Source of the DNA: Psychroflexus sp. MES1-P1E
GTDB lineage: Bacteria > Bacteroidota > Bacteroidia > Flavobacteriales > Flavobacteriaceae
Length of the DNA stretch: 64,000 nucleotides
Reading direction: 5' to 3'
Assembly (NCBI RefSeq): GCF_002836055.1
Contig: NZ_PJBS01000306.1
Coordinates: 16,097-80,096 of the forward strand
Both the position numbers and the translations under genes were made by a program. Of the stretch, positions 1 to 8,409 are shown piece after piece (position 1 is the stretch's first letter; each line of letters starts with the position of its first letter). A model generated the notes under the pieces. The model did no database searches, was not told the DNA's origin, and saw only the letters and a list, made by a program, of their open reading frames with translations.

Positions 1-451
1 GTATAATTCTATTGAAAGTTCCACTTTTATTAGGATCTGTAAACAAAAGCTTGGAAAGTTGTTGAGTAATGGTACTCGCCCCGCCTTTTGAGCCCAAATA
101 AATAGCAGCTCTTAGCGTTCCTCTAGCATCTATACCTGAATGACTGTAGAATCTTTCGTCTTCGGTAGAGACTAAAGCGTTGACAAGGTGATCTGGAAGA
201 TCCTCATAATTGATGGGCGTCCTATTTTCCTTAAAATACTTTCCTAGAGTTTCTCCATCTATGGATATAACCTCTGTAGCTAAGTTGGTTTCTGGATTTT
301 CCAGCTCTTCAAAGGTGGGCATGGTTCCTAGAGCTCCCCAACTGGCTAATAAAAAAATTAAAGCAATTCCTAAAACACCAGATAGAAATAAAATCCAGAA
401 TCCTAAAATATACTTTTTGAAACTTGTTTTTGATGATGTGTTCTCTCCCAT
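1..451 (-). CDS. Penicillin-binding protein 1A-type transglycosylase (N-terminal part)
   Basis: Only the first 150 codons lie in the window; the gene runs off the left edge. After a short cytoplasmic tail there is one membrane helix (about residues 14-37), then the start of a family 51 glycosyltransferase domain. The catalytic-glutamate motif EDERFYSHSG and the GASTITQQLSK motif are both visible, and these polymerise lipid II glycan strands in the periplasm. The start codon at 451 gives a normal class A PBP N-terminus. It lies 16 bases beyond the end of gldH on the same strand, an order common in flavobacteria. The transpeptidase domain is outside the window, so the exact class A subtype is inferred. 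Confidence 0.9.
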   Translation of the reverse strand, partial: MGENTSSKTSFKKYILGFWILFLSGVLGIALIFLLASWGALGTMPTFEELENPETNLATEVISIDGETLGKYFKENRTPINYEDLPDHLVNALVSTEDERFYSHSGIDARGTLRAAIYLGSKGGASTITQQLSKLLFTDPNKSGTFNRII

Positions 452-467
452 GTTTTTTTTGAAAGAA

Positions 468-965
468 TTAATTTTCTTGTTTTAGTATGGTTTCTATATG
501 GATTCCAAAATCCATGATTCCTTTTAAGGTATCTAAGGCTTCAACCTTTCCAAATTTTCTCATGACTTGGTTAATTTTTACGATGTAAGTCCCTTGCTCT
601 GAAAAAGCAACACCCGCTTTATACCACAATTTACTTTCTTTAACGCTTCCAAACCCCTCACCCATTAACTCACCGTTTGGGTAAGCCATCTTATATTCTA
701 GCGTGTCTCCAATTTGCATTCCATTAGGAAATTGAATATTAGCAATGAGAAATAGATTATCAAATTCATAGTCTTGATTTACCCTTGTGTTAAAAAACAA
801 GTGGTAAGGATTAACCGTATCTGGAGCTTCAAATGAATACTCCAAAGTATCAGTGTTTTTCCATCCATTAGAAAAACTCCTATAGTCTGAAAACGCCAGT
901 TGGTCATCACAAGCTAAAAAGCTAAAACAAAGAATAAAAAGAAGTAATAAATTACGAATTAGCAT
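468..965 (-). CDS. gldH: Gliding motility lipoprotein GldH
   Basis: 165-residue lipoprotein with signal sequence MLIRNLLLLFILCFSFLAC, where the final Cys is the lipid site. The start at 965 is chosen because it places the hydrophobic segment at the N-terminus; the same frame stays open up to 1037 but those residues are charged and overlap ricT. The body is a small beta-rich domain of the GldH family, required for gliding motility and type IX secretion in Flavobacterium. The first 14 bases overlap the end of ricT, and the PBP1A gene follows after 16 bases, so the three genes probably form one transcript. The assignment rests on length, lipobox and gene order. Confidence 0.85.
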   Translation of the reverse strand: MLIRNLLLLFILCFSFLACDDQLAFSDYRSFSNGWKNTDTLEYSFEAPDTVNPYHLFFNTRVNQDYEFDNLFLIANIQFPNGMQIGDTLEYKMAYPNGELMGEGFGSVKESKLWYKAGVAFSEQGTYIVKINQVMRKFGKVEALDTLKGIMDFGIHIETILKQEN

Positions 966-2115
966 TATTTCTTTTGGAATTCTTGTGTTTACTAGATTTT
1001 CTTTTGTTGCGAGGATTTTTTTGTTTTGGTTTATCAAAACGAGTTAAACTATCTTGACCTACAGTATTCTCAAATGCTGTCTTTTCTGGAACAATTTCAC
1101 TGGTAAATTCTTCTAAACTAGCTACTGGGCTTTTATCGCGTTGAGCTTTCAAAATAATTTTTATCGCATCAGTATCTAGCTCAATCCAGTTGTTGTATTC
1201 TTTCTCATAAGCATACCAAAGCTTCCCTTTAAAAATATCTATTTTTTGGCAAACAGCATCGCCCTTTTGAGTGGTTAATTTTTGATCTTGTCTTGGGAAG
1301 TCCTTCAACGCTTCAAGATAAGTATCCAATTCGTAGTTAAGACAACATTTCAATTTTCCACACTGCCCAGCAAGCTTTAAGGGATTAAGAGAGAGTTGTT
1401 GATACCTAGCTGCGGAAGTTTTTACAGTTCTAAAATCTGTTAACCAAGTTGAACAACACAACTCACGACCACAAGAACCTATACCTCCAAGCCTAGCAGC
1501 CTCTTGTCTAAAGCCAATTTGGCGCATTTCTATTCTTGTCTTGAACTCGTAAGCAAATTCCTTGATGAGTTGTCTAAAATCCACGCGTTCCTCTGCTGTA
1601 TAGTAAAACACAGCTTTAGAGCCGTCTCCTTGAAATTCAATATCGCTTATTTTCATTTTAAGCTTCAATCGAATTGCAATTTGCCTGGCTTTTACCTTCA
1701 TAGCATCTTCTCGTTCTCTGGCAATTTGCCAAACATCAATATCCTTTTGAGAAGCTTTCCTATAAATTTTAAGGATTTCGTCGGACTCAGGGTCTGTTTT
1801 TTTCTTTTTCATCTGCACTCTTACAAGTTCACCTGTAAGGGTAACGATACCTATATCATGTCCTGGGGAAGATTCAGTAGCTACAATATCTCCTATGGAA
1901 AGCGTTAACTTTTTAGTGTTTCTAAAAAACTCTTTTCTGCTATTTTTAAATCTTACCTCTGCGCAATCGAAAGCTTCTTGACCTCTAGGAAGTTCTACAT
2001 CCGATAACCAATCAAAAACGGTAAGTTTATTACATCCATCTGTCCCGCAAGTTCCGTTGTTTTGACAGCCTTTAGGTTGACCGTCTTTTCCGGTCGAGCA
2101 ACTGGTACATCCCAT
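952..2115 (-). CDS. ricT: RicT-like PSP1-domain protein (regulatory Fe-S complex subunit)
   Basis: 387 residues. The N-terminus has a cysteine-rich stretch (Cys at 3, 6, 17, 23, 28). A PSP1/YaaT domain follows, with the paired cysteine motifs SCGRELCC (213-221) and QCGKLKCC (251-258). The C-terminus is a basic, low-complexity tail. YaaT/RicT in Bacillus forms an Fe-S complex with RicA and RicF that affects RNase Y. The partner proteins are not in this window, so the role in Bacteroidota is unsettled. The last codons overlap gldH. The start lies downstream of a TATATTTG promoter box at 2181-2188. Confidence 0.85.
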   Translation of the reverse strand: MGCTSCSTGKDGQPKGCQNNGTCGTDGCNKLTVFDWLSDVELPRGQEAFDCAEVRFKNSRKEFFRNTKKLTLSIGDIVATESSPGHDIGIVTLTGELVRVQMKKKKTDPESDEILKIYRKASQKDIDVWQIAREREDAMKVKARQIAIRLKLKMKISDIEFQGDGSKAVFYYTAEERVDFRQLIKEFAYEFKTRIEMRQIGFRQEAARLGGIGSCGRELCCSTWLTDFRTVKTSAARYQQLSLNPLKLAGQCGKLKCCLNYELDTYLEALKDFPRQDQKLTTQKGDAVCQKIDIFKGKLWYAYEKEYNNWIELDTDAIKIILKAQRDKSPVASLEEFTSEIVPEKTAFENTVGQDSLTRFDKPKQKNPRNKRKSSKHKNSKRNNANS

Positions 2116-2180
2116 AAATTATATATATGTTGAAGCGTTATTAAGTTAAAACGCTGAAGATTAAAATTTCGTATTTAAAA

Positions 2181-2188
2181 CAAATATA
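2181..2188 (-). promoter_or_regulatory. -7 box upstream of ricT
   Basis: TATATTTG on the minus strand matches the Bacteroidota -7 consensus TAnnTTTG. It lies about 66 bases before the ricT start. No clear TTG is present at the -33 distance, so the call is moderate. Confidence 0.5.
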
Positions 2189-2293
2189 CCAAATAATTAC
2201 TAGAGCTCTTCTATTAACTCTTTGGAGTTATAATATTGGATTTGATAGTACCAAACTTAAGTTTTTTCGATCTTTGTAAAAAAAACTATAGAC

Positions 2294-3454
2294 TTGAAAT
2301 ACCCTATATACATCAATGGTTTTAGCGCGATATCTGCTTTAGGCCATGATCAGCGTACAATTAATAAAAATTATGAAAATGCATCTACTCATTTTTCAAC
2401 ACTGAAATTGAATTCATCTTCCGTGATGGCAGCAGCCCTTCCCTCAGATTCACTTAAAGAATTGACCAAACTATCTCAAGAAAACCCAAAATATAGAGAC
2501 TTAGATAAGTCGGTGTTAATGGCACTATATACAGCTAGACAAGCCATGTCTGGTCTTGACTTCAAAGCTGAATCTACAGGAATCAATATTGGTTCTTCAA
2601 GAGGAGCAACAGGCTTATTTGAAAAATATCACAAAGCATTTCTTCAAGGTGAGCCCTTGTCTCCACTGTCATCGCCTACTACTACTTTAGGAAACATCTC
2701 CTCATGGGTAGCTCAGGATTTGGGAGTCGATGGCCCAAACATAAGCCATTCTATTACCTGTTCTACAGCCTTGCATGCGATGCTTAATGCGAAAGCATGG
2801 TTGGAAGCAGGGATGAGCGACTTGTTTCTTGTAGGAGGAGCGGAAGCTCCACTTACAGAATTTACAATTGCCCAAATGCAGGCTTTAAAATTATACTCCA
2901 GACTAGATACATCAATGCCTTGTGAAAGTTTAAAAATGGATAAAATCCAAAACTCTCTAGTCCTCGGGGAAGGATCAGCCTCCGCTGTTATGTCTCGATC
3001 TAGTGAAAAAGCCATTGCTGAAATCACCGGATTTGGATATGCTACAGAGCAAATTAGACATAATATTTCTATTTCTTCTGATGCTCAATGCTTTCAGAAG
3101 TCTATGAAAATGGCCTTAAATGAAGCAGAGCGTTTAGAGGTTGATGCTATCGTTCTTCATGCGCCTGGAACTGTAAAGGGAGACCAAGCAGAATTAGCTG
3201 CTATCGAAAAAAGTTTTACTAAAACACCTTTATTAACGACCAATAAATGGAAGCTAGGCCATACGTTTGGTGCTTCTGGTATGCTTAGTATTGAAATGGC
3301 CCTACAAATGCTTAGCCACAGGAAATTCTATGAAAACCCCTTTTATAAGCAACAAGACTCCTCCAAACCTGTTAAATCTGTTTTGATAAACGCTGTTGGT
3401 TTTGGTGGAAATGCGGTGAGCATTTTATTGGAAAAGCCTAAACATCATAAATAA
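2294..3454 (+). CDS. Beta-ketoacyl synthase family protein
   Basis: 386 residues with a thiolase-fold condensing-enzyme pattern. The nucleophile Cys156 sits in SITCSTALHAM, His289 in HAPGT and His323 in GHTFGASG, giving the Cys-His-His triad of KAS I/II-type enzymes. It should catalyse decarboxylative condensation of an acyl primer with malonyl-ACP. The N-terminal domain is shorter than in FabF (about 410 residues). The start is TTG at 2294, the only one that keeps the first strand IYINGFSAISALG. It lies 74 bases ahead of bioB on the same strand. A link to making the pimeloyl chain of biotin is an inference from position only. Confidence 0.85.
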   Translation: MKYPIYINGFSAISALGHDQRTINKNYENASTHFSTLKLNSSSVMAAALPSDSLKELTKLSQENPKYRDLDKSVLMALYTARQAMSGLDFKAESTGINIGSSRGATGLFEKYHKAFLQGEPLSPLSSPTTTLGNISSWVAQDLGVDGPNISHSITCSTALHAMLNAKAWLEAGMSDLFLVGGAEAPLTEFTIAQMQALKLYSRLDTSMPCESLKMDKIQNSLVLGEGSASAVMSRSSEKAIAEITGFGYATEQIRHNISISSDAQCFQKSMKMALNEAERLEVDAIVLHAPGTVKGDQAELAAIEKSFTKTPLLTTNKWKLGHTFGASGMLSIEMALQMLSHRKFYENPFYKQQDSSKPVKSVLINAVGFGGNAVSILLEKPKHHK

Positions 3455-3528
3455 ATTTGACTCAAACTTCATTCAAAATAGAATATGCTCAGAGTTTTTT
3501 CTATTTTTGAATCATCAAATATACTACC

Positions 3529-4617
3529 ATGACAAGAAACGATTGGACCAAAGAAGAAATATTAGCAATCTACAATAAGCCTTTAATGGAATTGCTTTAC
3601 GAAGCAGCAACTGTACATAGAATACATCATGATCCTAATAAGGTTCAAGTCTCTACTTTGCTCTCTATTAAAACTGGAGGTTGCCCAGAAGATTGCGGAT
3701 ATTGTCCTCAAGCGGCTAGATACCACACAGATATTGAAGGGAATGATTTAATGAGTGTTTCCCAGGTAAAAGCTCAAGCTCTAAGAGCAAAGTCTTCAGG
3801 AAGCTCTAGAGTTTGTATGGGAGCAGCTTGGAGAAATGTAAAAGATGGTAAAGAGTTTGATAACGTTTTGGAAATGGTAAGAACCATCAATAAACTGGAT
3901 ATGGAAGTTTGCTGTACCCTAGGTATGGTTACAGAAAACCAAGCCAAACGTTTAGCTGAAGCAGGACTTTATGCTTACAACCATAATCTGGATTCATCTG
4001 AAGAATATTATAAAGAGGTGATATCTACACGCGGTTACCAAGACAGGCTAGACACTATAAGCAATGTTCGTAAAAGCAAAGTTACGGTGTGTAGTGGTGG
4101 AATTATAGGAATGGGAGAATCTCTTGAAGACAGAGCTGGCATGCTAGTAGCTCTGGCAACGTTGAATCCACAACCGGAATCTACACCTATCAATGCCTTA
4201 GTGCCTGTAGAAGGAACTCCTCTGGAAGAACAACAGAAAATATCTATTTGGGAAATGTTGCGTATGATAGCTACTACAAGAATTGTGATGCCAGAGACTC
4301 AGGTAAGGTTATCTGCTGGACGAACAGACATGAGTAGGGAAGGACAAGCCATGTGCTTTTTTGCAGGGGCTAATTCTATTTTTGCAGGAGATAAATTATT
4401 AACTACTCCAAATCCAAATGTGGATGATGACATGGCGATGTTCAAGTTATTGGGTCTAAAACCGCAGAAAGCTTTCGAGAAAAAGCCTCAACCTCAATCT
4501 GTTTCTGCCGAAGAATCTAAGTACAAACACTTAGGTGAGAAGCCAAAATGGTCTCGTCCAGGACACACCATAGAGCGTAACGTAGAAGCCAAAGCTAAAT
4601 CAAAAACTAAGGTATAA
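3529..4617 (+). CDS. bioB: Biotin synthase
   Basis: 362-residue radical SAM enzyme that inserts sulfur into dethiobiotin to form biotin. The radical SAM CX3CX2C motif is in GGCPEDCGYCPQA (Cys52, 56, 59). The [2Fe-2S] ligands are in the expected family positions (VCMGAAW, EVCCTLGM), and the barrel extends through RLSAGRTDMS. A poorly conserved Lys/Pro-rich tail of about 45 residues follows the catalytic domain and makes it slightly longer than E. coli BioB (346). No other biotin gene is present apart from the preceding ketoacyl synthase. Confidence 0.97.
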   Translation: MTRNDWTKEEILAIYNKPLMELLYEAATVHRIHHDPNKVQVSTLLSIKTGGCPEDCGYCPQAARYHTDIEGNDLMSVSQVKAQALRAKSSGSSRVCMGAAWRNVKDGKEFDNVLEMVRTINKLDMEVCCTLGMVTENQAKRLAEAGLYAYNHNLDSSEEYYKEVISTRGYQDRLDTISNVRKSKVTVCSGGIIGMGESLEDRAGMLVALATLNPQPESTPINALVPVEGTPLEEQQKISIWEMLRMIATTRIVMPETQVRLSAGRTDMSREGQAMCFFAGANSIFAGDKLLTTPNPNVDDDMAMFKLLGLKPQKAFEKKPQPQSVSAEESKYKHLGEKPKWSRPGHTIERNVEAKAKSKTKV

Positions 4618-4695
4618 GGACCTCCCTTTTTATTGTAAAATGACAAAGCACAAGCTTCATTTTGGTATCTTCCAGAATGAAGCTTATTTTTATTT

Positions 4696-5592
4696 ATGAT
4701 AGACTCGACAAAAAATCTAAACTTAGAACAGGTTGAAAGGATCAAAACAATTTCACCAAAAGACTTTGTCGAGAACTATGTTAAGCCTCAAAAGCCTTTG
4801 GTTATAGAACAACTTACTCACGACTGGAAGGCCTATCACAAGTGGTCACTAGACTACCTAAGTACGGTAGCTGGAGAGGTAGAAGTCCCTCTTTACGATA
4901 GCAGGCCTGCTTCTGCCAAAGATAAATTCAATCAGGCACATGCTAAAATGAAACTCAAAGATTATGTAGATCTTTTGCAAAAAGGGCCAACAGATTTAAG
5001 AATTTTTCTTTTCAATTTAATTAGAGAAGTTCCTGAGCTTAAGCGTCATTTTACAATGCCAGATCTAGGATTGAAGTTTCTAGATCGACTCCCATTTTTA
5101 TTCTTTGGAGCCCAAAATACTTCTGTGTTTATGCATTACGATATAGACCTAGCAAACATCCTTCATATTCATTTTGAAGGAAAAAAACGCTGTATTATCT
5201 ATCCTCCTTCACAAACGAAATACTTGTATAAAGTTCCTAACGCTCTTATAAGTCTCAATGAAATCGATTTTAATAACCCAGATTTAGATAAATTCCCAGC
5301 GCTTACTATAGCCCAAGGTTTTGAGGCTTATTTGGAGCATGGTGAAGCTCTGTATATGCCAGGAGGCTATTGGCACAACATGACGTATATCACCCCCGGA
5401 TTTTCTATGAGTTTAAGAACCTTACCTAAAGGAACCAAAAATATAAGCAAAGCTCTTTATAACCTTACCATCATGCGTGGGGTCGAAAATCTTATGCGCA
5501 GATTAAAAGGTGATAAGTGGATTAACTATAAAAATGAGTTTGCCCATAAACGACAAAACAGGCATATAGAGAAAGAATTACGAAGGAAGTAG
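4696..5592 (+). CDS. Cupin-like (JmjC/FIH-type) domain protein
   Basis: 298 residues. The fold resembles Cupin_8/JmjC oxygenases such as FIH and TYW5. His147 and Asp149 in FMHYDID form the HxD pair, and His227 in MPGGYWHN is the likely third metal ligand. Iron/2-oxoglutarate hydroxylase activity is therefore plausible, but the substrate is unknown. The gene converges on recX and their 3' ends overlap by 15 bases. The C-terminal 50 residues are basic. Confidence 0.8.
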   Translation: MIDSTKNLNLEQVERIKTISPKDFVENYVKPQKPLVIEQLTHDWKAYHKWSLDYLSTVAGEVEVPLYDSRPASAKDKFNQAHAKMKLKDYVDLLQKGPTDLRIFLFNLIREVPELKRHFTMPDLGLKFLDRLPFLFFGAQNTSVFMHYDIDLANILHIHFEGKKRCIIYPPSQTKYLYKVPNALISLNEIDFNNPDLDKFPALTIAQGFEAYLEHGEALYMPGGYWHNMTYITPGFSMSLRTLPKGTKNISKALYNLTIMRGVENLMRRLKGDKWINYKNEFAHKRQNRHIEKELRRK

Positions 5593-6069
5593 GTCATTGA
5601 TGACGTCGTAAATCAATTCTGTTTCGTAGCCTTTATAGGCAAGATATTGATAGATTTTTTGTCGTTTTTTATAAGCATTGCTTTCTTTAGTGGTCCTTAA
5701 TTTATATTGGGCAAGGTCTCGCAAAGTATCTACATAATCCTCTTCATCAATTTCAGAAAGTCCAGCTTTTAAATTGTAAGCAGAAATAGCTCTGGATTTT
5801 AACTCTCGAGTAATTCGAATACGGCCGTATTTTTTTATTCTGAATTTTCCCCTAGCATAGCTTCTAGCAAAGCGTTCTTCGTTGAGAAAATCTTCTTCAA
5901 GTAGCTTTATAATAATGTGGTTTTTGGCATCCTCGTACATGTCTAAGGCATCCAGTTTTTTCTCAACTTCTTGGTGGCATCTGTCTTGATAAACACAATA
6001 GTTCATCATCTTCAGTAAAGCTTCATCTACTGTAAGCGATTTTTTGGAATGAAAAGTGTTCTTAGCCAT
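5578..6069 (-). CDS. recX: Regulatory protein RecX
   Basis: 163 residues made of three repeats of a three-helix unit, as in RecX. Typical motifs are EEDFLNEERFARSYARGKFRIKKYG and YLAYKGYETELIYDVIND near the C-terminus. RecX binds the RecA filament and modulates strand exchange; recA itself is at 19991. It is probably transcribed alone from the promoter at 6094-6101. The 3' end overlaps the convergent cupin-like gene. Confidence 0.93.
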   Translation of the reverse strand: MAKNTFHSKKSLTVDEALLKMMNYCVYQDRCHQEVEKKLDALDMYEDAKNHIIIKLLEEDFLNEERFARSYARGKFRIKKYGRIRITRELKSRAISAYNLKAGLSEIDEEDYVDTLRDLAQYKLRTTKESNAYKKRQKIYQYLAYKGYETELIYDVINDLLPS

Positions 6070-6093
6070 GGTTTAAAAAGAAAATTAAGACTG

Positions 6094-6101
6094 CAAAAGT
6101 A
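6094..6101 (-). promoter_or_regulatory. -7 box of recX
   Basis: TACTTTTG on the minus strand fits TAnnTTTG. It lies 25 bases before the recX ATG, directly after the T-rich tail of the RNase G terminator. Confidence 0.5.
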
Positions 6102-6111
6102 TAAAAACAAA

Positions 6112-6144
6112 AAACCCCGTACTCTATAATAGAGTACGGGGTTT
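6112..6144 (-). terminator. Rho-independent terminator of the RNase G gene
   Basis: A perfect 14-bp inverted repeat (AAACCCCGTACTCT and its complement) around a 5-base loop. On the minus strand it is followed by TTTTTTG and more T residues. It lies 20 bases after the RNase G stop codon and separates that gene from recX. Confidence 0.9.
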
Positions 6145-6164
6145 CAAAAATTTTTTGGTAATAA

Positions 6165-7706
6165 CTAAACTTTGATAAGAGTGCCATCATGATCATAAAA
6201 ATGATACTCTAAGTAATTGTAAGCATCTCGTGGTTGAATTTTAACCCACTTTTTGGAATCAAAAAACCACTTGCTTCTCGGAGAAGGGAAGCCCTTCATG
6301 AGATAAGCAGCAATAAAAGGATGCGCAGTAAGCGTAATTTTTTTAGTGCCTTTCTTTAAGATTTTTTGCAGATCTATATTAATTTTGTTTACAATTATAA
6401 TAGGAGCCTCTATTTCACCATCAGCATTGGGATCTTTTTCTCGAGTTTTAATGTTTACTTCTGGTCGAACTCGTTGCCTCGTGATTTGGATTAATCCAAA
6501 CTTACTTGGGGGTAAAATTTTATGCTTTGCTCTATCATCGCTCATCTCATCTTTGAGATGTTCGTAAAGTTTTCTTCTGTTATCTGGGTTATTCATGTCG
6601 ATAAAATCTACGACTATGATTCCTCCCATGTCTCTTAATCTCAACTGACGTGCTATTTCTGTAGCACTTATCATGTTGACTTCGAGCGCTGTATCTTCTT
6701 GATTTTTGGCCTTATTACTTCTGTTTCCACTGTTAACATCTATCACGTGCATCGCTTCTGTATGCTCAATGACTAGATAAGCTCCTTTTTTCATAGTTAC
6801 GGTTTTCCCAAAAGACGTTTTTATTTGTCTTTCGAGGCCGTATTTTTCAAAAATTGGAACTTTAGAGTCATAATTGGAAACTATAGATTCTTTATCTGGA
6901 GAAATTTTTCCGACATAATCTTTTATCTGTGTGAAAATAACATCATCGTCTATACAAATTGAGGTAAACGAATCGTTGAAAATATCTCTTAATATTGATG
7001 AAGCTTTATTAAGCTCACCCAAAACTTTCGAGGGTTGATGTGCTTTACTGAGTTTTCTGCACATATTTTCCCATCGTTTCATCAAATTTTGAAGGTCTTT
7101 GTCAATATCAGCTACTTTTTTGCCTTCGGCAACTGTTCTGATGATGACACTAAAACCTTTGGGTTTAATACTTTTTACCAGTCGCTTTAGTCTGCTTTTT
7201 TCTTCTTTACTTTCAATTTTCTGTGAAACTGAAACTCTATCCGAAAATGGAACTAAAACAATATAGCGGCCTGCAAGAGAAAGCTCACTGCTTAATCTTG
7301 GGCCTTTTGTAGAGATGGGTTCTTTTACAACTTGTACAAGAATAGATTGGTTGGAATGTAGCGTATCAGCTATGGATCCATTTTTATCTATTTCTTGTTC
7401 AAATGGATAATCTCTCAATGAGAAATTTTTCATTTGATTGGATGTTGCTTTTTTAACAAACTTCAACATGGTTTTGACGTTTGGTCCTAAGTCATGATAG
7501 TGTAAAAAACCATCTTTCTCGTAGCCAACATTTACAAATGCGGCGTTGAGTCCAGGTAAAGCTTTTCTAATTTTAGCTAGAAAAATATCTCCAACAGAAA
7601 AATCAAATCCTTCTGTTTCTTTATGAAGCTCTATGAGTCTTCCATCTTTTAATAAGGCAAAATCTACAGCGTCGGAACTAGAACGTACTATTAATTCCTT
7701 ATTCAC
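6165..7706 (-). CDS. rng: Ribonuclease E/G family protein (RNase G-like)
   Basis: 513 residues. An N-terminal S1 RNA-binding domain (about 35-130) is followed by the RNase E/G catalytic core with the Mg-binding aspartate region GGIIVVDFIDMNN. The last part resembles the conserved end of RNase G. There is no long unstructured scaffold like that of E. coli RNase E. It probably cleaves single-stranded A/U-rich RNA and matures rRNA. It lies downstream of the HU gene and the small ribosomal peptide on the same strand, but a hairpin at 7848-7876 separates it from them. Confidence 0.93.
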   Translation of the reverse strand: MNKELIVRSSSDAVDFALLKDGRLIELHKETEGFDFSVGDIFLAKIRKALPGLNAAFVNVGYEKDGFLHYHDLGPNVKTMLKFVKKATSNQMKNFSLRDYPFEQEIDKNGSIADTLHSNQSILVQVVKEPISTKGPRLSSELSLAGRYIVLVPFSDRVSVSQKIESKEEKSRLKRLVKSIKPKGFSVIIRTVAEGKKVADIDKDLQNLMKRWENMCRKLSKAHQPSKVLGELNKASSILRDIFNDSFTSICIDDDVIFTQIKDYVGKISPDKESIVSNYDSKVPIFEKYGLERQIKTSFGKTVTMKKGAYLVIEHTEAMHVIDVNSGNRSNKAKNQEDTALEVNMISATEIARQLRLRDMGGIIVVDFIDMNNPDNRRKLYEHLKDEMSDDRAKHKILPPSKFGLIQITRQRVRPEVNIKTREKDPNADGEIEAPIIIVNKINIDLQKILKKGTKKITLTAHPFIAAYLMKGFPSPRSKWFFDSKKWVKIQPRDAYNYLEYHFYDHDGTLIKV

Positions 7707-7758
7707 GCGTATTAGATTTAAGAGTCTGTAATTTTATTACAAACGAAATTATACATAA

Positions 7759-7789
7759 GTAACCGTAGCCTTGCTGAGGTTAGGGTTAC
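7759..7789 (-). other. Stem-loop in the RNase G 5' leader
   Basis: An imperfect inverted repeat (GTAACC and GGTTAC at the outside, with further TA pairs inside) lies about 53 bases before the RNase G start. It could be part of a regulatory leader; no function is proven. Confidence 0.3.
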
Positions 7790-7847
7790 AATTTTAAGAT
7801 ACAAAAATTTAAATTATAAATTTCGAAGTCAAAGAACGCTTTTAATG

Positions 7848-7876
7848 AGAAAAAGTAGTTTTTAACTACTTTTTCT
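7848..7876 (-). terminator. Terminator hairpin overlapping a stop codon
   Basis: A perfect 13-bp inverted repeat AGAAAAAGTAGTT with a 3-base loop. On the minus strand the 3' arm itself supplies the T tract. The stop codon of the 29-residue ribosomal peptide (7866-7868) is inside the ascending arm, so translation of the last codons would compete with hairpin formation. Confidence 0.65.
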
Positions 7877-7955
7877 TGTGACGGTTAGCTCTACTTCTTT
7901 TCTTTCTTTTGTGAGTAGCTACCTTATGTCTTTTTCTTTTTTTACCGCTTGGCAT
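7866..7955 (-). CDS. COX24/AURKAIP1-type small ribosomal peptide
   Basis: A 29-residue peptide, MPSGKKRKRHKVATHKRKKR followed by SRANRHKKK. It is almost entirely basic and matches the AURKAIP1/COX24-domain peptide found in most Bacteroidota, a bacterial counterpart of a mitoribosomal small-subunit protein that sits in rRNA. It is too short for normal gene callers. It lies 29 bases downstream of the HU gene on the same strand. Confidence 0.92.
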   Translation of the reverse strand: MPSGKKRKRHKVATHKRKKRSRANRHKKK

Positions 7956-7984
7956 AAGCTTTATTTTTTATTGATTATTAAAAT

Positions 7985-8275
7985 TTATTTTACTTCAACA
8001 TTCTGTTTGACTCCTTCTACAAATATTTTGGCAGGCTTAAATGCTGGAATATTATGCGCAGGAATCTTAATTGTTGTGTTTTTTGAGATATTTCTACCTG
8101 TCTTTTCTGCTCTAGTCTTTACGATAAAACTTCCAAAACCCCTGAGATACACATTATCTCCACCTTCTAAAGAATTCTTAACTTCATCCATAAAGGTTTC
8201 TACAGTAGCTTGGACCTCACCTTTTTCCAAACCGAGTTTGTCTGAAATGTTAGCTACAATATCTGCTTTCGTCAT
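7985..8275 (-). CDS. HU family DNA-binding protein
   Basis: 96 residues with the full HU/IHF fold: two N-terminal helices (TKADIVANISDKLGL), the RGFGSF turn and the beta-arm with the DNA-intercalating proline region (TIKIPAHNIPAFKPAK). It bends DNA and compacts the nucleoid. HU or IHF subtype cannot be separated by eye. It is the first gene of a likely transcript with the small ribosomal peptide and is driven by the promoter at 8324-8331. Confidence 0.95.
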   Translation of the reverse strand: MTKADIVANISDKLGLEKGEVQATVETFMDEVKNSLEGGDNVYLRGFGSFIVKTRAEKTGRNISKNTTIKIPAHNIPAFKPAKIFVEGVKQNVEVK

Positions 8276-8323
8276 AATTCAAAATTATTTATTTAGGATT
8301 AATCCTAGATTTTTTTGAGCCTG

Positions 8324-8331
8324 CAAATATA
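8324..8331 (-). promoter_or_regulatory. -7 box of the HU gene
   Basis: TATATTTG on the minus strand matches TAnnTTTG, about 49 bases before the ATG. A GTTT lies 21 bases further upstream in place of the usual TTG. Confidence 0.55.
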
Positions 8332-8409
8332 ACTAATTAATCCGCAATAATTAAACACAATGCCCTAAATAGTAGGCGGATATGAATTATACTTGCAAAA
8401 AAGTAAATA

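Noticed and set aside
1504-1908. Long open frame antisense to ricT, and similar antisense frames in other genes
   Set aside because: They mirror the codon pattern of well-supported genes and have no homologous motifs.
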